A stretch of 64,000 bases of DNA from Burkholderiales bacterium. GTDB lineage: Bacteria > Pseudomonadota > Gammaproteobacteria > Burkholderiales > WYBJ01. Below the pieces are notes generated by a model. That model made no database searches. It worked only from the letters and a program-made list of their open reading frames with translations, and was not told the DNA's origin. Positions 1 to 15,537 of this stretch are shown in pieces. The position numbers were made by a program, and so were the translations under genes. The stretch is from contig JADLAC010000004.1 of the NCBI GenBank assembly GCA_020848435.1, positions 1 through 64,000 of the forward strand, in the 5' to 3' direction. Each line of letters opens with the position of its first letter. Position 1 is the stretch's first letter.

Positions 1-244
1 CCGGCTCCCGGAGATTGCTGCCGACGCCGAGCGCAGCGCCGCTTAATCGCGAAGATGTAGTGCCGACTTCTTACTTAAGTCACTGATTTCGCGTCCCCCG
101 ACCCACGATTCTGCGCAAGTTGGGTTAGCTCGAGATTCGCGGGTCGGAGCATCGATGCGGCGAAGGCCGGCACCGCGGCCAGCATGCGCGTCAGGTCGAT
201 CGAGGGGGCTGTGGTAGCCGGCGGCTAAGACCGCTCGGCATCCT
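1..244. other. Left edge: no complete gene
   Basis: A short plus-strand reading frame enters from the left and ends at TAA at 44-46 (last codons read ...AADAERSAA). It could be the end of a gene outside the window, but it is too short to identify. The rest of the stretch, up to the kinase stop at 245, holds nothing I can support. Confidence 0.25.
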
Positions 245-2629
<2,385 letters not shown>

Positions 2630-2774
2630 GCTGTCTTCCTCGCGCCCGCGGCGCCGTTCACGCGCGCGCCGGGCGACGCCGCCGGCTGCGGCTGCTGGTA
2701 CATCGTGCGTTTCCTCGTAACGGTTTGCGCGTGCGACCGCCGCACGGCCGCGGGCACGGGCCGCGCGCTTGCCC

Positions 2775-3320
2775 TCATCGCACCACCCGGGCGAGAGCAA
2801 GCAGTTGCGAGCGCAGCCGCAGACCGTGGGTGCCGGCGGCTTCGCGATTGGCATCGAAGCGGATCCGCCCGTCGACCAGCACCAGTTGCAGCATTCCGCC
2901 GGCGTCGATGAAGCCGTCTACGTCGCTCACGGTGAGCACCGGACGGCCCGCGAGCGACTTGACCGCTTGAGCGGCCGCCGCCCGCTCGGAAGCCTCGGCG
3001 TAGAGCACGTGGCAGGTGTGCAATTCGCCCAGCCGGGGGCCGTGCCGAACGAGAACGTCTCTGCCCTGCACCGGCTTGCCCTGGATCGCCGTGAAACCGG
3101 CAGCCGTCTCGGCGCTCGCCAGCACGCACACTTGCAGGGCGCCCCCGGTCGTCGGGAACGCAGACGCCGGCCATTCGGTGAACTTGGCGAAGTTGAGCAC
3201 GTAGGCCGCCTTCACCTGCGCCTCGGTGGGCGTCTGAGCGTGGCCGAACGGCGCGCACAACGCGGCCGCGATGGCGGCGAGCCTGCGCAGGCGCCGGTGA
3301 AGTAACGAAGAGGACCCCAT
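2775..3320 (-). CDS. YfiR family periplasmic protein (DUF4154)
   Basis: 181 residues with a Sec signal peptide ending near AFGHAQ-type residues (about 28), then a compact domain starting [19 protein letters not shown], which is the typical opening of YfiR/DUF4154 proteins. Two cysteines in CVLASA and CHVLYA contexts resemble the disulfide-forming cysteines of the family. In Pseudomonas, YfiR is a periplasmic repressor of the membrane diguanylate cyclase YfiN. Here the downstream gene is a hybrid histidine kinase, so the likely role is a periplasmic partner of that kinase (inference). It lies between a TonB receptor and the kinase on the same strand, with about 30 and 145 bases on either side, consistent with one transcript. 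Confidence 0.82.
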   Translation of the reverse strand: MGSSSLLHRRLRRLAAIAAALCAPFGHAQTPTEAQVKAAYVLNFAKFTEWPASAFPTTGGALQVCVLASAETAAGFTAIQGKPVQGRDVLVRHGPRLGELHTCHVLYAEASERAAAAQAVKSLAGRPVLTVSDVDGFIDAGGMLQLVLVDGRIRFDANREAAGTHGLRLRSQLLALARVVR

Positions 3321-3350
3321 GGCCGTCGATTGCAGGGCGCTCGCTGCGCT

Positions 3351-5363
3351 CTAGAACTTCCAGTCGAGCTTGACGTAGGCCCCGCGGGGCACGACATAGG
3401 TGGCCGAACCGAAGAAGTCCGACACGAACTCTTGATGCCGGTGCTCCAGCAGATTCTGGCCGGTCAACGAAAGCTCCAGGTTGCGCGCGAGCTTCCAGCC
3501 CACGCGCGCATCGAGCGAGGTGTAGGAATCGACGTTCAGCGCGCTCAGCGAGCCGACGTGCCGCAGCCACAGATCGAGCTCCAGGTTCGGCGCGAGGTTC
3601 ATGGCCGAGCGCAGCGAGTACGTCGAGCGCGGCGAGCTGCCGTTGGTTCGCGTGTCGGTTGCGCCCTGGTCATGGAAATCGAGCCGCTGGCGGGACGCGA
3701 AGCCGCTTAGCCGCCACCAATCGGCGAGCCGATACTCGGCCGAGACTTCGATGCCGCGCACGCGGCCGTCGCCGCGATTGGCCGCATCCAGAGGCATGAG
3801 CACGAAAGGCGGAAAGATGAAAAGCTGCGGCTGCGGGGCGCCGGCCACGAACGTGCGCAGGCCATCGTACGTATGACGGAAGATGCTCACGTCGAACGAG
3901 GCCCCGGGCGCAAGCTGGTTGCGATAGCCGATCTCGAACGCACGCAAGCGCTCGGCCTCGATGGTGCGGTTGCCGGCGAGCGAGACGCCGGCAGGCAAGG
4001 GACCCGGATTGGCGGGCGTGAAGGGCGCGATCACCTGCACGGGCATCCGGCCGTCGGCTTCGAACCGCGCCGGGGTCCGCACGGCCCGCGCGGCCGAGGC
4101 CCACACCGACTGGCTGGCAGAGGGCGTCCACAGCAGCCGGACATTGGGCTGGAGCTCGAACCCCGTGTAGCTGTTGTGCTCGGCGCGCGCCCCCAGCGTG
4201 AGCCGCAAGCGCTCGGGCACGAGGGTGATTTCATCCTGGGCAAAGGCCGAGAGCAGCCGCGTCGTGCGCTCGGCAGGCTGCAGGTAGAAGGTATCGATGA
4301 AGGTCGTCGTTTCGTCCTGGCTCACGCGGTAGCCCATGCCGAAGACGACATCGTGCGCGCTGCCGAACGCGACCCGCCGCTGCACCTCGAGGTCGGCGCT
4401 GTTTCGCACTTCGTGCAGACGCCCGAGCCGCAGCTCCTGCCGATCGAAAAAGCCCTGGACGACCAGGCCCTGCCCGCCCTCCCAGCGCGCAAGGATGTGC
4501 GCGCCGCGGTTGCGCTGCTCGATGTCGCCCGCGCTCTGGTAAGGCGGCATCAGGTCGGGCGAGGTGAGCTTGTCGCCGACCCGTCCGCTGAAGACACTGC
4601 CTTCGACCAGGAGCTGATCGCCGTTGCCGAACCCCTTGTCATAGCGGAAGCCCGCGAGCCCCGCATTCCAGTCGTCGGCGCCGGCGCCACCGGCAGGATC
4701 GGGCGAGCGATCGCGGGCGAAACCCTTGGCGAAGATCCGGTAGGCCCCATCTTCACCGGCTCCGGCGCCGTAGCGCGCCGAGCCGAACCCGCGTTCGACG
4801 TTGCCGGCGCCGGCACTGGCGAGCCCACCCTTGGTATCGCGCGCATGGCGGGTGATGATGTTGATCACGCCGTTGACGGCGTTGGCGCCCCAGAGCGCGG
4901 CCCCCGGGCCGCGGATGACCTCGATGCGCTCGACGTCTTCCATCAGCACGTCGTGCTGCTCCCACAGCACGCCGGCGAACAAGGGCGAGTACAGCGTGCG
5001 CCCGTCCATGAGCACGAGCAGCTTGTTGGCGAAGCGGCCGTTCGAGCCGCGAATGCTCACCGCCCACTTGTTCGACCCGAAGCGCGCCACTTCGACACCC
5101 GGCGCCATGCGCAAGGCCTCGGGGATCGAGGTCACACCCGAGCGGCGGATGTCCTCGCCCGTGATGACGAACACCGCCGAGGCCGAATCGGCGATGCGTT
5201 GCAGCTTCTTCGCGCCGGACACCACCTGGATGTTCATCAGCTCTTCCAGGCTCAAGTCGGCGACCGACTTCGCCGCCGCATCGGCCGCAAGCACTGCGCT
5301 CACGCCCAGGCTCATCGCTGCCGCGGTGATCGCACCCCGCCGCATGCAGTCATGCCAATTCAT
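3351..5363 (-). CDS. TonB-dependent outer-membrane receptor
   Basis: 670 residues. An N-terminal signal peptide (MNWHDCMRRG start, cleavage near VLAADA) is followed by a plug domain with the usual landmarks: VFVITGEDIRRSG, LMDGRTLYSPLFAGVLWEQ and IEVIRGPGAALWGANAVNG. The 22-strand-type barrel ends in a C-terminal aromatic residue (LDWKF). Plug features DLSLEELMNIQVVSGAKK and the DGRTLYSP pattern resemble the receptor group usually found beside YfiR and sensor-kinase or GGDEF genes. A good AGGAG ribosome site precedes the ATG. It transports an unknown ligand, or acts as a surface sensor feeding the downstream YfiR/kinase pair. No siderophore or cobalamin genes, and no recognisable cobalamin riboswitch upstream, help define the ligand. 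Confidence 0.9.
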   Translation of the reverse strand: MNWHDCMRRGAITAAAMSLGVSAVLAADAAAKSVADLSLEELMNIQVVSGAKKLQRIADSASAVFVITGEDIRRSGVTSIPEALRMAPGVEVARFGSNKWAVSIRGSNGRFANKLLVLMDGRTLYSPLFAGVLWEQHDVLMEDVERIEVIRGPGAALWGANAVNGVINIITRHARDTKGGLASAGAGNVERGFGSARYGAGAGEDGAYRIFAKGFARDRSPDPAGGAGADDWNAGLAGFRYDKGFGNGDQLLVEGSVFSGRVGDKLTSPDLMPPYQSAGDIEQRNRGAHILARWEGGQGLVVQGFFDRQELRLGRLHEVRNSADLEVQRRVAFGSAHDVVFGMGYRVSQDETTTFIDTFYLQPAERTTRLLSAFAQDEITLVPERLRLTLGARAEHNSYTGFELQPNVRLLWTPSASQSVWASAARAVRTPARFEADGRMPVQVIAPFTPANPGPLPAGVSLAGNRTIEAERLRAFEIGYRNQLAPGASFDVSIFRHTYDGLRTFVAGAPQPQLFIFPPFVLMPLDAANRGDGRVRGIEVSAEYRLADWWRLSGFASRQRLDFHDQGATDTRTNGSSPRSTYSLRSAMNLAPNLELDLWLRHVGSLSALNVDSYTSLDARVGWKLARNLELSLTGQNLLEHRHQEFVSDFFGSATYVVPRGAYVKLDWKF

Positions 5364-5653
5364 TCGGATCTCCTGACCTGCCGCGGTTCGTCGCGCCGCG
5401 GTTCCGTTGCCGGTTTCTGCTCATCGCCGGCGGGAGTCTGTCATTGCGAGGCGGCTCGCTTGATGGCGAGAAAGGGGGGATTTCAAGGGCATTTCAACAG
5501 CCCCGGGACGCTGCGGCGATTGAACCCAGCCGCGTTTTCTGCCAGCCTATGCGAACGACGCGGGACGCATGAACCCGGCCGGTGGCGGTGGCCCGCGTCC
5601 TGCTATGCGCAAATGGCGGTGCTTCGCGGCGCGCGCCGAGGGGGATGGGCGTC

Positions 5654-6439
5654 ATGACCTACCAGAACATCTTGTTCGAGGAGCTGGAAGCGGGCATCCA
5701 CTTGCTCACCGTAAATCGGCCGAAGGCGCTGAACGCGCTCAACGCCGAAACGCTCGACGAGATCGCGGCCGCGCTCGCCCGCGTGGGGCAGGATCCCGCG
5801 GCCCGCGTGCTGCTCGTCACGGGCGCGGGCGACAAGGCGTTCGTCGCCGGTGCCGACATCGCGCAGATGCAGGCGTTCGATTCGGCCCGCGCGCAGGCAT
5901 TTTCCGAGCGCGGCAATCGCACCTTCCGGGCGATCGAGCTGCTGCCGGTGCCGGCGATCGCCTTGGTGAACGGCTACGCCCTGGGCGGGGGCTGCGAGCT
6001 GGCGATGGCGTGCGACTGGGCGATCGCCTCCGAGCGCGCCCTGTTCGGGCAGCCCGAGGTCAATCTCGGCGTGGTCGCGGGCTTCGGCGGTACCCAGCGC
6101 CTGCCGCGCCTGGTCGGACGCTCGCTGGCGATGGAGCTGCTGACCACGGGACGCCTGGTCAAGGCCGACGAGGCATTGCGCATCGGCCTGGTGACCCAGG
6201 TGGTGGCACCCGAGCAGCTGCGCGACAAGGGGCTGGAGCTCGCGCGCACCATCGCTGCCAAGGGGCCGGCCGCGGTCCGGCTCACCAAGCAGATCGTGCA
6301 GCGCGGGCAGGACATGGATCTCGTGAACGCGTGCCAGCAGGAGGCATTCGCGTTCGGCCTGTGCTGCGCGACCGAGGATCAGAAGGAGGGCATGCAGGCG
6401 TTTCTCGACAAGCGCCCGGCGAAGTTCCACGGCCGTTGA
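5654..6439 (+). CDS. Enoyl-CoA hydratase/isomerase family protein
   Basis: 261 residues, the normal crotonase length. Oxyanion-hole elements are visible: KAFVAGADI near residue 63 and YALGGGCELAMACD near 105. The catalytic Glu region FGQPEVNLGVVAGFGGTQR follows, with both family glutamates apparently present. The C-terminus is conventional. The frame is open from 5582, but GAGGGG at 5638-5643 sits about 10 bases before the ATG at 5654 and too close to the ATG at 5645, so 5654 is chosen. It most likely hydrates a short-chain 2-enoyl-CoA (crotonyl-CoA-like). The next gene is a remnant of acyl-CoA ligases, so this gene may once have belonged to a larger acyl-CoA catabolic operon (inference). Confidence 0.88.
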   Translation: MTYQNILFEELEAGIHLLTVNRPKALNALNAETLDEIAAALARVGQDPAARVLLVTGAGDKAFVAGADIAQMQAFDSARAQAFSERGNRTFRAIELLPVPAIALVNGYALGGGCELAMACDWAIASERALFGQPEVNLGVVAGFGGTQRLPRLVGRSLAMELLTTGRLVKADEALRIGLVTQVVAPEQLRDKGLELARTIAAKGPAAVRLTKQIVQRGQDMDLVNACQQEAFAFGLCCATEDQKEGMQAFLDKRPAKFHGR

Positions 6440-6449
6440 CGCGGCGACG

Positions 6450-7100
6450 ATGAGCGCGGAGGAGCGCTTCGACACGTTTCCGCGGCTGCTCGGTCATCAT
6501 GCCCGGGTGCGCGGCGATCGCCCGGCGATCCGGGAGAAGGATCGCGGCATCTGGCAGACCTGGACCTGGGCCGAGGTGGCGCGCGAGGTGCGCCTGCTGG
6601 CGGCGGGGCTCGCCGTCGAGATCGTGCGACCCGGCAGCGGCACTCCCGTGGCCGAGGGCGAGGTCGGCGAAGTCGTGGTGACGACCTTTACCAAGGACTA
6701 TCCGCTGATCCGGTTCGCGACCGGAGACTTGTCGGCGGTGCTCCCCGGGACGAGTCCGTGCGGCCGAACCAATATGCGCATCAAGGGCTGGCTCGGGCGC
6801 GCCGATCAGGCGACCAAGGTGCGCGGCATGTTCGTCCATCCCTCGCAGGTGGCGGAGGTGGTGCGGCGCCATCGCGAGATCGCCAAGGCCCGGCTGGTGG
6901 TGGAGACCGATGCGAGCGGCGCGGATCGCATGACGCTCGAATGCGAGACGGCGGCCGTGGCCGACGCGGCGCTACCGGGCGCGATCGCGGCGAGCCTGCG
7001 CGAGGTCTGCCAGTTGCGCGGCGAGGTGCGCTGCCACGCGCCCGGATCGCTGCCCAACGACGGCAAGGTGATCGAGGACCGGCGCCGGCACGGGGAGTGA
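6450..7100 (+). pseudogene. Chimeric acyl-CoA ligase remnant (N-end of one ligase fused in frame to C-end of another)
   Basis: A 216-residue open frame. Residues 1-52 (for example AIREKDRGIWQTWTWAEV) look like the start of a long-chain acyl-CoA synthetase of about 600 residues. From about residue 54 (EIVRPGSGTPVAEGEVGEVV, then GWLGRADQATKVRGMFVHPS) it reads as the C-terminal third of a phenylacetate-CoA ligase-like protein of about 430 residues. The whole adenylate-forming core, including the ATP-binding loops, is missing, so ligase activity is very unlikely. In related betaproteobacteria, as I recall, these two ligase types bracket a branched-chain amino-acid-type ABC transporter operon. An in-frame deletion between them would give this product. 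The join is near base 6608. A shortened functional protein or an assembly error remain possible. Confidence 0.7.
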
Positions 7101-7279
7101 GGGATCAGGGTCGGAGCGGGGTCGAATCACCGCCGGTGCGTGCTGCTTCGCAGCATCCATAATCGTTCGCCGCTCCCGAGGGCGCAATGCGTGCGAGCGC
7201 AGTGAGCAGTGCGCGGAAAGCGCCGAAGTGAAGCCCGAACATGGGCGCGCGGAACGCACGGGCCGCGTACCCTGTCACC

Positions 7280-7285
7280 TATAAT
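7280..7285 (+). promoter_or_regulatory. Candidate -10 element upstream of aceE
   Basis: A perfect TATAAT lies 86 bases before the aceE ATG, in the 270-base gap after the ligase remnant. No convincing TTGACA-like -35 box is seen at the right distance, so this is only a candidate. No operator-like palindrome was recognised next to it. The rest of the gap, 7101-7370, holds no gene. Confidence 0.3.
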
Positions 7286-7370
7286 GAGTCGCGCAGCGTT
7301 GGGCCGCGAGCATGCAGCGTGGGGCTCGGGATCGGCTCGTGGCCAGGACCTCGGACAGCAAGGTGCCGTC

Positions 7371-10046
<2,676 letters not shown>

Positions 10047-10204
10047 CGGCGGCAGCGGCGTGACCCAAGAACGTAACCACCGAGCCCGAGGGGGAGCGCA
10101 TTGAAGCCCCATTGCCATGAGCGTTTCGCATTCGCCCGCTGGCGGTCGAGCCGCCGCCGAGTGCCCGCAAGCGCCGCTTCGACTCGCCGGCTTGGGGACA
10201 CCGC

Positions 10205-11653
10205 GTGAGCGCGCCGGTGGAAATCCGCGTCCCCGATATCGGCGATTTCAAGGACATTCCCGTGATCGATGTGCTGGTGCACCCCGGCGATTCGATCAAG
10301 GCCGAGGATCCTCTGGTCACGCTCGAGTCCGACAAGGCGACCATGGACGTGCCCGCGCCGGCGGGGGGCGTGGTGAAGGAAGTGAAGGTCAAGGTCGGCG
10401 ACAAGGTGTCGCAAGGCTCGCTGGTGTTGTTGCTCGACGCAGCGCTCGCGAGCGAAGCTTCCGCCGTGGCCCAGCAGCCGGCGCCGAGCGCGTCGGGCAA
10501 GGCCGCCGCCCCGGCCCCGAGTCCCGCCGCATCCGCTGCGCCCGCGCCGAGCGAGCGCGCGCCGGTCGCGAGCACGCGCTCGACGAGCCAGAGCGCGGCC
10601 GATGCGGCGCCCCGGCCTGCCCAGGCGCACGGCGATTCGAGCGCCGCGCCGCGGCGGCCTGCCGGCCAGCGCGATGAGCTGCCGCCGCCCGCCCCCGCGG
10701 CCGAGGCGCGGCCGCCGATGGCGCCGTCGAACGTCGATGAAGCCGCCATCGCCACCGCGCATGCGAGCCCGGCGGTGCGCCGGGCGGCGCGCGAGCTGGG
10801 GGTCGACCTCGCGCGCGTGCACGGCAGCGGCCCCAAGGGGCGCATCCTGAAGGAAGACGTGCAGGCGTACGTCAAGCAGGCGCTGGCGAAGCCTCCCGCG
10901 GCGCTCGCTGCGGGTCCGGGATTGCCGCCTTGGCCGCAAGTGGACTTCGCCAAGTTCGGCGCGATCGAGGCCCTAGCGCTCACCCGCATCCAGAAATTGT
11001 CGGGGCCGAATCTCGCGCGCAACTGGGCGATGATTCCGCACGTCACGCAGCACGACGAGGCGGACATCACCGAGCTGGAGGGCTTCCGCAAGGCGCAGGC
11101 CGAGGCGGCCGAGCGCGACGGCGTGCGGCTCACGCTGCTCGCCTTCGTCATGAAAGCGGTGGTGGCGGCGCTCAAGCAGTACCCGGGCTTCAATGCCTCG
11201 CTCGGCGCCGACGGCGAATCGCTGATCCTGAAAAAGTATTTCCACATCGGCGTCGCCGTCGATACCGCGGACGGCCTGGTGGTGCCGGTGATCCGCGATG
11301 TCGATGCGAAGGGCGTGCTACAGCTCGCGCGCGAGCTCGCCACCATGAGCGCCAAGGCGCGGGACAAGAAGCTCGCGCCGGCCGACCTGCAAGGCGGCAG
11401 CTTCTCGATCTCCAGCTTGGGCGGCATCGGCGGCAGCGCCTTCACGCCGATCATCAACGCGCCGGAAGTGGCGATACTGGGTGTATCGCGTGCGCTCATG
11501 CGCCCGGTATACGTCGAAGGGCGATTCGAGCCGCGGCTGATGCTGCCGCTGTCGCTGTCCTACGATCATCGCGTGATCGACGGCGCCCAGGGCGCGCGCT
11601 TCATCACCTCCGTCAGCGGCTGGCTTGCCGACATCCGCCGCCTGGTCCTGTAG
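10205..11653 (+). CDS. aceF: Pyruvate dehydrogenase E2, dihydrolipoamide acetyltransferase
   Basis: 482 residues from a GTG start. There is one N-terminal lipoyl domain with lipoylation site Lys44 in ESDKATMDV. An Ala/Pro-rich swinging linker runs from about 80 to 175. The peripheral-subunit-binding domain follows ([28 protein letters not shown]; about 183-222). The catalytic acetyltransferase core ends with His455 and Asp459 in the SYDHRVIDG motif. E. coli AceF has three lipoyl domains, while many betaproteobacterial ones have one or two; one is seen here. Together with aceE it forms the core of the pyruvate dehydrogenase complex. The E3 gene (lpdA), often next in line, is absent; nadD follows instead. 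Confidence 0.96.
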   Translation: MSAPVEIRVPDIGDFKDIPVIDVLVHPGDSIKAEDPLVTLESDKATMDVPAPAGGVVKEVKVKVGDKVSQGSLVLLLDAALASEASAVAQQPAPSASGKAAAPAPSPAASAAPAPSERAPVASTRSTSQSAADAAPRPAQAHGDSSAAPRRPAGQRDELPPPAPAAEARPPMAPSNVDEAAIATAHASPAVRRAARELGVDLARVHGSGPKGRILKEDVQAYVKQALAKPPAALAAGPGLPPWPQVDFAKFGAIEALALTRIQKLSGPNLARNWAMIPHVTQHDEADITELEGFRKAQAEAAERDGVRLTLLAFVMKAVVAALKQYPGFNASLGADGESLILKKYFHIGVAVDTADGLVVPVIRDVDAKGVLQLARELATMSAKARDKKLAPADLQGGSFSISSLGGIGGSAFTPIINAPEVAILGVSRALMRPVYVEGRFEPRLMLPLSLSYDHRVIDGAQGARFITSVSGWLADIRRLVL

Positions 11654-11656
11654 ATA

Positions 11657-11729
11657 AATGCGCACGGAGCACGATTTCGCGTTGTTCCGCAGGCCGTTCG
11701 GAAGGTGTAAAGCGTGGTCCGTGCGCGTT
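11657..11729. terminator. Long imperfect hairpin between aceF and nadD
   Basis: The arms at 11660-11677 and 11709-11726 are complementary at 16 of 18 positions. A second stem nests inside (TTCCG 11685-11689 with CGGAA 11699-11703, 9-base loop). The fold starts 4 bases after the aceF stop. There is no run of T after it, so it is not a textbook intrinsic terminator. It could be a Rho-linked 3' stabilising hairpin, a processing site, or a decayed REP-like element. Confidence 0.45.
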
Positions 11730-11765
11730 CATGCCGCAATTCTGAGACCGATGCCGAGATGAGCG

Positions 11766-12428
11766 ATGGCTGAAGCGGGCGCGCCGATCGGCATTCTCGG
11801 GGGCACCTTCGATCCGATCCATTACGGCCATCTGCGGCTCGCCGAAGAGGCCGCCGATCAATGCCGGCTAGAGCGCGTGTTGCTCGTTCCGGCCGCGCTG
11901 CCGAACCTGCGCGCCGCGCCTGGAACGCCGGCCCAGCATCGAGCGGCCATGGCGCGGCTGGCGGCGGCCGGCAACGCGCGGCTCGAGGTCGACGACCGCG
12001 AGTTGCGCCGCGAGGGCACGAGCTATACCGTCGACACGCTTGCGGAGCTGCGTTGCGAGCTCGGCGCCGCGCGTGCCTTGTGCCTGATCCTCGGCGCCGA
12101 TGCATTCATGCGCCTGCCCGCCTGGAGCCGCTGGCTCGAGCTTTTCGACTTGTGTCATGTCGTGGTGGCGGCGCGTCCGGGCTATGACCTGACGCTCGAA
12201 GCCGCCCGCGAGCCCGACATCGCGCGCCAATGGCAGCGACGCAAGCTGGGCGAGATACAGCAGCTCCAGCGCGCGCCGGCCGGGGCGATCGCGCGCATCG
12301 ACATCCCCTTACTGGAGATTTCGGCGACCGACTTGCGAGCCCGAATGTCGCGCGGAGCGAGCGTGGAATATTTGCTGCCGCATGCAGTCGTCGATTATAT
12401 TGCCGCTCATCGTCTTTACCGCCTGTAA
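11766..12428 (+). CDS. nadD: Nicotinate-nucleotide adenylyltransferase
   Basis: 220 residues. The nucleotidyltransferase signature GGTFDPIHYGHL (about residues 12-23) and the second signature ISATDLR (a variant of ISSTxIR) near residue 190 are both present. It adenylates nicotinate mononucleotide in NAD synthesis. It heads the conserved string nadD-rsfS-rlmH-maf-rng. Its TAA stop shares one base with the rsfS ATG (TAATG), which suggests translational coupling. Confidence 0.95.
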   Translation: MAEAGAPIGILGGTFDPIHYGHLRLAEEAADQCRLERVLLVPAALPNLRAAPGTPAQHRAAMARLAAAGNARLEVDDRELRREGTSYTVDTLAELRCELGAARALCLILGADAFMRLPAWSRWLELFDLCHVVVAARPGYDLTLEAAREPDIARQWQRRKLGEIQQLQRAPAGAIARIDIPLLEISATDLRARMSRGASVEYLLPHAVVDYIAAHRLYRL

Positions 12429-12796
12429 TGAGAGTCGATCGGATCGTCAAGGCAGCCGTCGCCGCGTTAGAAGACATCAAGGCCCGCGATGTGCTCGTGC
12501 TGAACGTCGTCAAGCTCACCTCGATGTTCGATCGCGTCATCATCGCCACGGGCGACTCCACCCGCCAGGTGAAGGCACTGGCCGACAACGTGCAGGTCAA
12601 GCTGAAGGAGAAGGGGGCGAAGATCCACGGGGTCGAGGGCGCGCAGAGCGCCGAGTGGATCCTGATCGACCTGGGGAGCGTGATCGTGCACGTCATGTTG
12701 CCGGCGGTGCGGGCGCATTACCAGCTCGAGGAATTGTGGGCTGCGCGGCCGGCGCGCAAGACACGCCGGAGCGCCGCCGCGACGGCCGAGCGCTAG
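12428..12796 (+). CDS. rsfS: Ribosomal silencing factor RsfS
   Basis: 122 residues. RsfS/YbeB binds ribosomal protein L14 and blocks subunit joining when growth slows. The family pattern is clear: KARDVLVLNV, TSMFDRVIIATGDSTRQVKALAD and WILIDLGSVIVHVMLPAVRAHYQLEELW, the last being the characteristic DxGDVVVHxF-like segment in variant form. The start overlaps the nadD stop by one base. The C-terminal basic tail (KTRRSAAATAER) is short. Position in nadD-rsfS-rlmH is conserved across proteobacteria. Confidence 0.93.
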   Translation: MRVDRIVKAAVAALEDIKARDVLVLNVVKLTSMFDRVIIATGDSTRQVKALADNVQVKLKEKGAKIHGVEGAQSAEWILIDLGSVIVHVMLPAVRAHYQLEELWAARPARKTRRSAAATAER

Positions 12797-12933
12797 CGCT
12801 GCGGTTCCAGTGATGCCCGAGCGATGCGGCGCGTACCCTGGCTGGCGTGCTCTGCGCGCTGCGCGGGCGGGGGAAGCGCCGGCGTGCATGCAGCGCGCCG
12901 CGGCGGCGGCCACGCTGCGCTGAGGCGACCGGC

Positions 12934-13404
12934 ATGCGTCTGGTGGTGGTGGCGGTGGGCGCGCGCATGCCGGCTTGGGTCGATGCAGCGTTCGAGCAAT
13001 ACCGCGCCCGCATGCCGCGGGAGGCGCGCGTGGAGCTGATCGAGGTGAAGCCTGAGAAGCGAGCGGTGGGCATTGCGGCCGAACGCGTGCTCGGCCTCGA
13101 GGCCGAGCGCATCCGCGCCGCATTGCCGCGCGGCTGCGTACAGGTGGCGCTCGACCAGCGCGGCCGCGCGTGGTCGAGCGCCGAGCTCGCCGCCGCGCTC
13201 GGCGCTTGGCGCCAAGACGGTCGCGATGTCGGCTTCATGATCGGCGGAGCCGACGGCTTGGCCAGCGCACTCAAGGCGCGAGCGGACATGCGCCTGTCGC
13301 TGTCGGCGCTGACCTTGCCGCATGCGCTGGCGCGCGTCGTCCTCGCCGAGCAGTTGTACCGGGCGCACACCATACTGAGCGGTCACCCTTATCATCGGGC
13401 ATGA
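12934..13404 (+). CDS. rlmH: 23S rRNA pseudouridine-1915 N3-methyltransferase
   Basis: 156 residues, typical for RlmH. It uses S-adenosylmethionine to methylate pseudouridine 1915 of 23S rRNA. Visible landmarks are MRLVVVAVGARMP at the start, the SAM/knot region FMIGGADGL and the C-terminal SALTLPHALARVVLAEQLYRA with the HPYHR end. The frame is open to 12847 upstream, but the conserved N-terminus begins at 12934. A GC-rich, gene-free 137-base spacer separates it from rsfS. The stop overlaps the maf start (ATGA). Confidence 0.95.
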   Translation: MRLVVVAVGARMPAWVDAAFEQYRARMPREARVELIEVKPEKRAVGIAAERVLGLEAERIRAALPRGCVQVALDQRGRAWSSAELAAALGAWRQDGRDVGFMIGGADGLASALKARADMRLSLSALTLPHALARVVLAEQLYRAHTILSGHPYHRA

Positions 13405-14021
13405 ACGGACACCCTCGCCGCGTCTACCTGGCTTCGCGCAGCCCGCGCCGGCGCGAGCTGCTCAAGCAGGTGGGGATCAACTTCGAGCTCCTGCTGTTCC
13501 GGGAGGATGCGCGCCGCGGGCTCGACGTGGACGAATCGCCGCACGCCGGTGAAGACGCGCGCGACTACGTGGTTCGCATGGCGCGCTCCAAGGCCGAGGC
13601 GGCGAGCCTGCGCCTGGTGCAGCGGCGCCTGCCCGCGCATCCGGTGCTGGCGGCCGACACGACGGTGGTCCTGGACGATCAGATCCTCGGCAAACCGCTC
13701 GATGCGGCGCAGGCGCACGCCATGCTCTCCCGGCTTTCCGGCCGCGCCCACGACGTGCTCACCGCCATCGCAGTATGCCGGCACGATCGGTTGGAAACCC
13801 GCTTGTCGGTGTCCACCGTGGAGCTCGCGCCCCTCAGCCCGGCGCAGATCCGGCAATACGTCGCGAGCGGCGAGCCGCTCGACAAGGCCGGCGCATACGC
13901 GATCCAGGGCCGCGCGGGCGCCTTCGTGCGCCATCTGTCGGGCAGCTACACCGGCGTCATGGGCTTGCCGCTGTACGAGACGGTGAGCCTGCTGGAGACT
14001 TTCGGCCTGGCGCCGCCATGA
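13401..14021 (+). CDS. maf: Maf family nucleoside triphosphate pyrophosphatase
   Basis: 206 residues. The Maf signature LASRSPRRRELL occurs at residues 10-21, followed by ADTTVVLDDQILGKP and the SGRAHDVLTAIAV segment. The C-terminal YAIQGRAGAFV and GSYTGVMGLPLYET are standard. These proteins hydrolyse dTTP, UTP or modified nucleotides to monophosphates. The AIQG/DTTVVLDD pattern fits the dTTP/UTP type (YhdE-like). The ATG overlaps the rlmH stop by 4 bases, so the two are probably translationally coupled. Confidence 0.93.
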   Translation: MNGHPRRVYLASRSPRRRELLKQVGINFELLLFREDARRGLDVDESPHAGEDARDYVVRMARSKAEAASLRLVQRRLPAHPVLAADTTVVLDDQILGKPLDAAQAHAMLSRLSGRAHDVLTAIAVCRHDRLETRLSVSTVELAPLSPAQIRQYVASGEPLDKAGAYAIQGRAGAFVRHLSGSYTGVMGLPLYETVSLLETFGLAPP

Positions 14022-14045
14022 TGGCGCAGCGATGAGCGAGGCGCG

Positions 14046-15497
<1,452 letters not shown>

Positions 15498-15503
15498 CGC
15501 CGG

Positions 15504-15533
15504 GACCGGGGTCAGACCAGGGTCGGACCGGGG
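15504..15533. repeat. Short GACCGGGGTCAGA-type repeat between convergent genes
   Basis: The 40-base gap between the rng stop and the stop of the convergent Bug gene contains GACCGGGGTCAGA (15504-15516) and then a variant copy. Near-identical sequence lies at 57128-57140, again between convergent genes, and a weaker form at 7114-7126. It looks like a dispersed short intergenic repeat; no function is assigned. Confidence 0.45.
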
Positions 15534-15537
15534 GCGC

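Noticed and set aside
5364..5653. Possible cobalamin riboswitch before the TonB receptor
   Set aside because: No B12-box-like sequence or expected stems were found in the 290-base gap.
3873..5657. A 594-codon open frame antisense to the TonB receptor
   Set aside because: No recognisable domain. The receptor on the other strand has signal peptide, plug and barrel motifs.
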